DNA of 6,754 nt from Candidatus Methylomirabilis sp. (GTDB lineage: Bacteria > DYJV01), in NCBI GenBank assembly GCA_020722945.1, contig DYJV01000082.1, positions 1,838-8,591 of the forward strand. The letters are read 5' to 3'. Positions 5,342 through 6,754 of the stretch are shown in pieces. Within the stretch, counting starts at the first letter, position 1. Each line of letters opens with the position of its first letter. The translations under genes were made by a program, and so were the position numbers. The notes under the pieces were generated by a model. It worked only from the letters and a program-made list of their open reading frames with translations, ran no database searches and was not told the DNA's origin.

Positions 5342-6658
5342 ATGAGAAATTTGTATAATATAGCACGAAAAAAAACGGATGATTTTGATATATATCAACA
5401 AAATATTGAGAGCGAGATAGTTAGTTTTGAGAATGATAAGATTAAGTCTATTGAAAGAAAAGTTGAGCAAGGGTATGGGGTTAGAGTTGTTAAAAATAAT
5501 AAGATTGGTTTTTCGTCATCAAATGATTTTTTAAAGGTTGAAGAAACAGTTGATAATGGTATAGAAATTTCATCTTTTGGAGAAAAGGCATCTTTTAAAT
5601 TTCCGAAAGCAAGGTTTGATTTTGAAGATTTGAGTCTAAATTCGCCTGATATAAGAAAGATAAATTCAATGGAAATGATTAGAGTTGGTGATACTCTTAA
5701 AAATCGTTTGAAAGAACTGGATAATGGTCTCAAAGTTAATGTATATTTAGAGAAAGGTAACATAACCAACAGGCTGGTAAATTCAGGTGGATTGGACTTT
5801 ACAGAGAGCAAGGATATTTTCCAGATAAGTGCTACGATTTTTAAAGCAGAGGAGAACAATTTTTTAGAGATATGGGATGGTGCTTATTTAATTGGCGGAG
5901 ATACTCCTGAGAATGTAACCGGCGAAATTTTTAATAGAATAAAATTTTTGTATGATAGTGTTAAAAAACCTGTTAAAATTGATTCATCGGCATATCCAGT
6001 ATTTTTTACTTCAAAAGCATTTAGCACTATACTTAATATGATTTTAAAAAGTTTTGATGGGAAATTAATAGAGAAAAAGATTTCATTTTTTACTGACAAA
6101 TTTGGACAAAAATTATATAATATACCAATAACAATTGAGGATAATCCTTTGAAAAAATTTTATCCATTATCAAGAAATTTTGACGGTGATGGTGTTAAGG
6201 CAGCACCGATAAAATTAATAGAAAAAGGAAGGGTGAACAATTTTTTTCTTGATATACAGACTGCTGGTAATATGGGAAAAGAATCTAATGGGCATTCATT
6301 ACGCTCATACAAATCTTTGCCTTCTCCTGGGAATACAAATATATTTTTTACTATTGAGGATGATAGATTTCGCAAAAAGGAGGAAGATATTATAAAGAGT
6401 ATTGATAAAGGAATTATTATTGACCAATTTCTTGGTGCAGGGCAGAGTAACATTTTAGCAGGTGAATTTTCTATGAATATAGATTTAGGCTATTTTGTTG
6501 AGGATGGGGAAATAAAGGGTAGAATAAAAGACTGCATGGTGGCTGGTAATCTGTTTGAATTGTTTGGGAATATAAAGGCTATAGGTGATAAGAGTTTATA
6601 CTATAATGGAATTGAGACACCTTCTGTTTTAATTGAGTCTTTACCCATAAAAGCGTGA
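5342..6658 (+). CDS. tldE: TldE/PmbA, non-catalytic subunit of TldD/TldE protease
   Basis: The partner of TldD is known as TldE or PmbA; it shares the fold but not the zinc site and is needed for activity of the heterodimer. The 438-residue protein (E. coli PmbA 450) has no HExxxH motif, as expected. Family features seen: the N-terminal VSFENDKIKSIERK segment (about 27-40) with GYGVRVVKNNKIGFSS after it, a C-terminal block SLRSYKSLPSPGNTNIFF, and the ending CMVAGNLFELFGNIKAIG with ETPSVLIESL, which corresponds to the usual x-x-AGNLxDLLxNIxAxGxD...PSLLIExLxVxG. It follows tldD by 9 nt and both are probably translated in equal amounts. No hairpin terminator follows its TGA. No peptide precursor or toxin-antitoxin pair that could be a dedicated substrate is seen in the window. 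Confidence 0.94.
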   Translation: MRNLYNIARKKTDDFDIYQQNIESEIVSFENDKIKSIERKVEQGYGVRVVKNNKIGFSSSNDFLKVEETVDNGIEISSFGEKASFKFPKARFDFEDLSLNSPDIRKINSMEMIRVGDTLKNRLKELDNGLKVNVYLEKGNITNRLVNSGGLDFTESKDIFQISATIFKAEENNFLEIWDGAYLIGGDTPENVTGEIFNRIKFLYDSVKKPVKIDSSAYPVFFTSKAFSTILNMILKSFDGKLIEKKISFFTDKFGQKLYNIPITIEDNPLKKFYPLSRNFDGDGVKAAPIKLIEKGRVNNFFLDIQTAGNMGKESNGHSLRSYKSLPSPGNTNIFFTIEDDRFRKKEEDIIKSIDKGIIIDQFLGAGQSNILAGEFSMNIDLGYFVEDGEIKGRIKDCMVAGNLFELFGNIKAIGDKSLYYNGIETPSVLIESLPIKA

Positions 6659-6669
6659 TCAGTTTTTAC

Positions 6670-6697
6670 TTGATAATTTAAGAGAATTACTTATAAT
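6670..6697 (+). promoter_or_regulatory. Near-consensus sigma-70 type promoter before dcd
   Basis: TTGATA at 6670-6675 (one mismatch to TTGACA) is followed after 16 nt by a perfect TATAAT at 6692-6697. It lies in the 69-nt gap after tldE, with the -10 box ending 30 nt before the next ATG. This is the best promoter in the window and suggests dcd has its own transcription start. AT-rich DNA yields chance matches, so it remains a prediction. Confidence 0.6.
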
Positions 6698-6717
6698 AAA
6701 ATAAATTTATATTAATC

Positions 6718-6723
6718 AGGAGA
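6718..6723 (+). promoter_or_regulatory. Shine-Dalgarno of the 3'-edge gene
   Basis: AGGAGA ends 4 nt before the ATG at 6728, inside a purine run AGGAGAGAG. This is good support for a real start just before the window ends. Confidence 0.7.
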
Positions 6724-6727
6724 GAGT

Positions 6728-6754
6728 ATGAGTGTAAAATCTGATAGATGGATT
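6728..6754 (+). CDS. dcd: Probable dCTP deaminase, first nine codons only
   Basis: Only MSVKSDRWI is inside the window; the gene runs off the 3' end. This matches the N-terminus of the dCTP deaminase type that begins MS-I/V-K-S-D-x-W-I-R. That enzyme converts dCTP to dUTP in thymidylate synthesis. A good Shine-Dalgarno and promoter upstream support a real gene. Nine residues are little to judge by, and no catalytic residue is visible, so the product name rests on the N-terminal signature alone. Confidence 0.55.

Noticed and set aside
5477-5488. GGGGTTAGAGTT inside tldE matching the upstream tandem repeat (48-59)
   Set aside because: It encodes part of the conserved GYGVRVV segment, so the 12-nt match is coincidence and not a repeat copy.
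5395-5859. 154-codon minus-strand ORF opposite tldE
   Set aside because: Rich in Ser/Leu/Phe, as expected from reversing an A/G-rich coding strand. The plus strand encodes recognisable TldE.
1-6754. CRISPR array, toxin-antitoxin, phage or defence system
   Set aside because: No spaced direct repeats, no transposase, integrase, nuclease-helicase or small paired toxin genes were seen; all long plus-strand frames are accounted for.

Overview
This is an AT-rich bacterial window, roughly one third G+C by eye. All genes lie on the + strand and the coding strand is purine-rich (AGA for Arg, ATA for Ile, few C). It is a compact housekeeping operon: yicC, gmk, rpoZ, miaA, hfq, a one-pass membrane SPFH/Band-7-like gene, tldD and tldE/pmbA, followed by the first nine codons of a probable dcd (dCTP deaminase). 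The gene set is plainly bacterial (Hfq, omega, MiaA, YicC). The order does not exactly match any model genome I know, and I suspect an uncultured candidate-phylum bacterium. That assignment is a guess and rests on no marker I can check here.

Layout. Positions 1-413 hold no convincing gene. They contain a degenerate 14-bp tandem repeat with telomere-like TTTAGGG cores and two clean palindromes that both start GTAG and end CTAC, probably REP-like extragenic elements. From 414 to 6658 the eight genes are packed almost without gaps: yicC/gmk overlap by 11 nt, gmk-rpoZ gap 42, rpoZ/miaA overlap 11, miaA-hfq gap 18, hfq/SPFH overlap 4 (ATGA), SPFH/tldD overlap 38, tldD-tldE gap 9. The only other notable gap, 69 nt before dcd, holds a near-consensus sigma-70 type promoter and a good Shine-Dalgarno.

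How the genes fit together. Four of the first five concern RNA: YicC (endoribonuclease), omega (RNA polymerase), MiaA (tRNA A37 prenylation) and Hfq (sRNA chaperone); Gmk supplies GDP/GTP. The second half looks like protein quality control: an SPFH-type membrane protein in the place HflK/HflC occupy downstream of miaA-hfq in gamma-proteobacteria, then the TldD/TldE metalloprotease pair.

I find no CRISPR array, transposase, phage gene, RNA gene or defence system. The most interesting points are the hfq-SPFH-tldDE arrangement, the GTAG-ended palindrome pair, and yicC and hfq sharing one operon. None amounts to proof of a new system.
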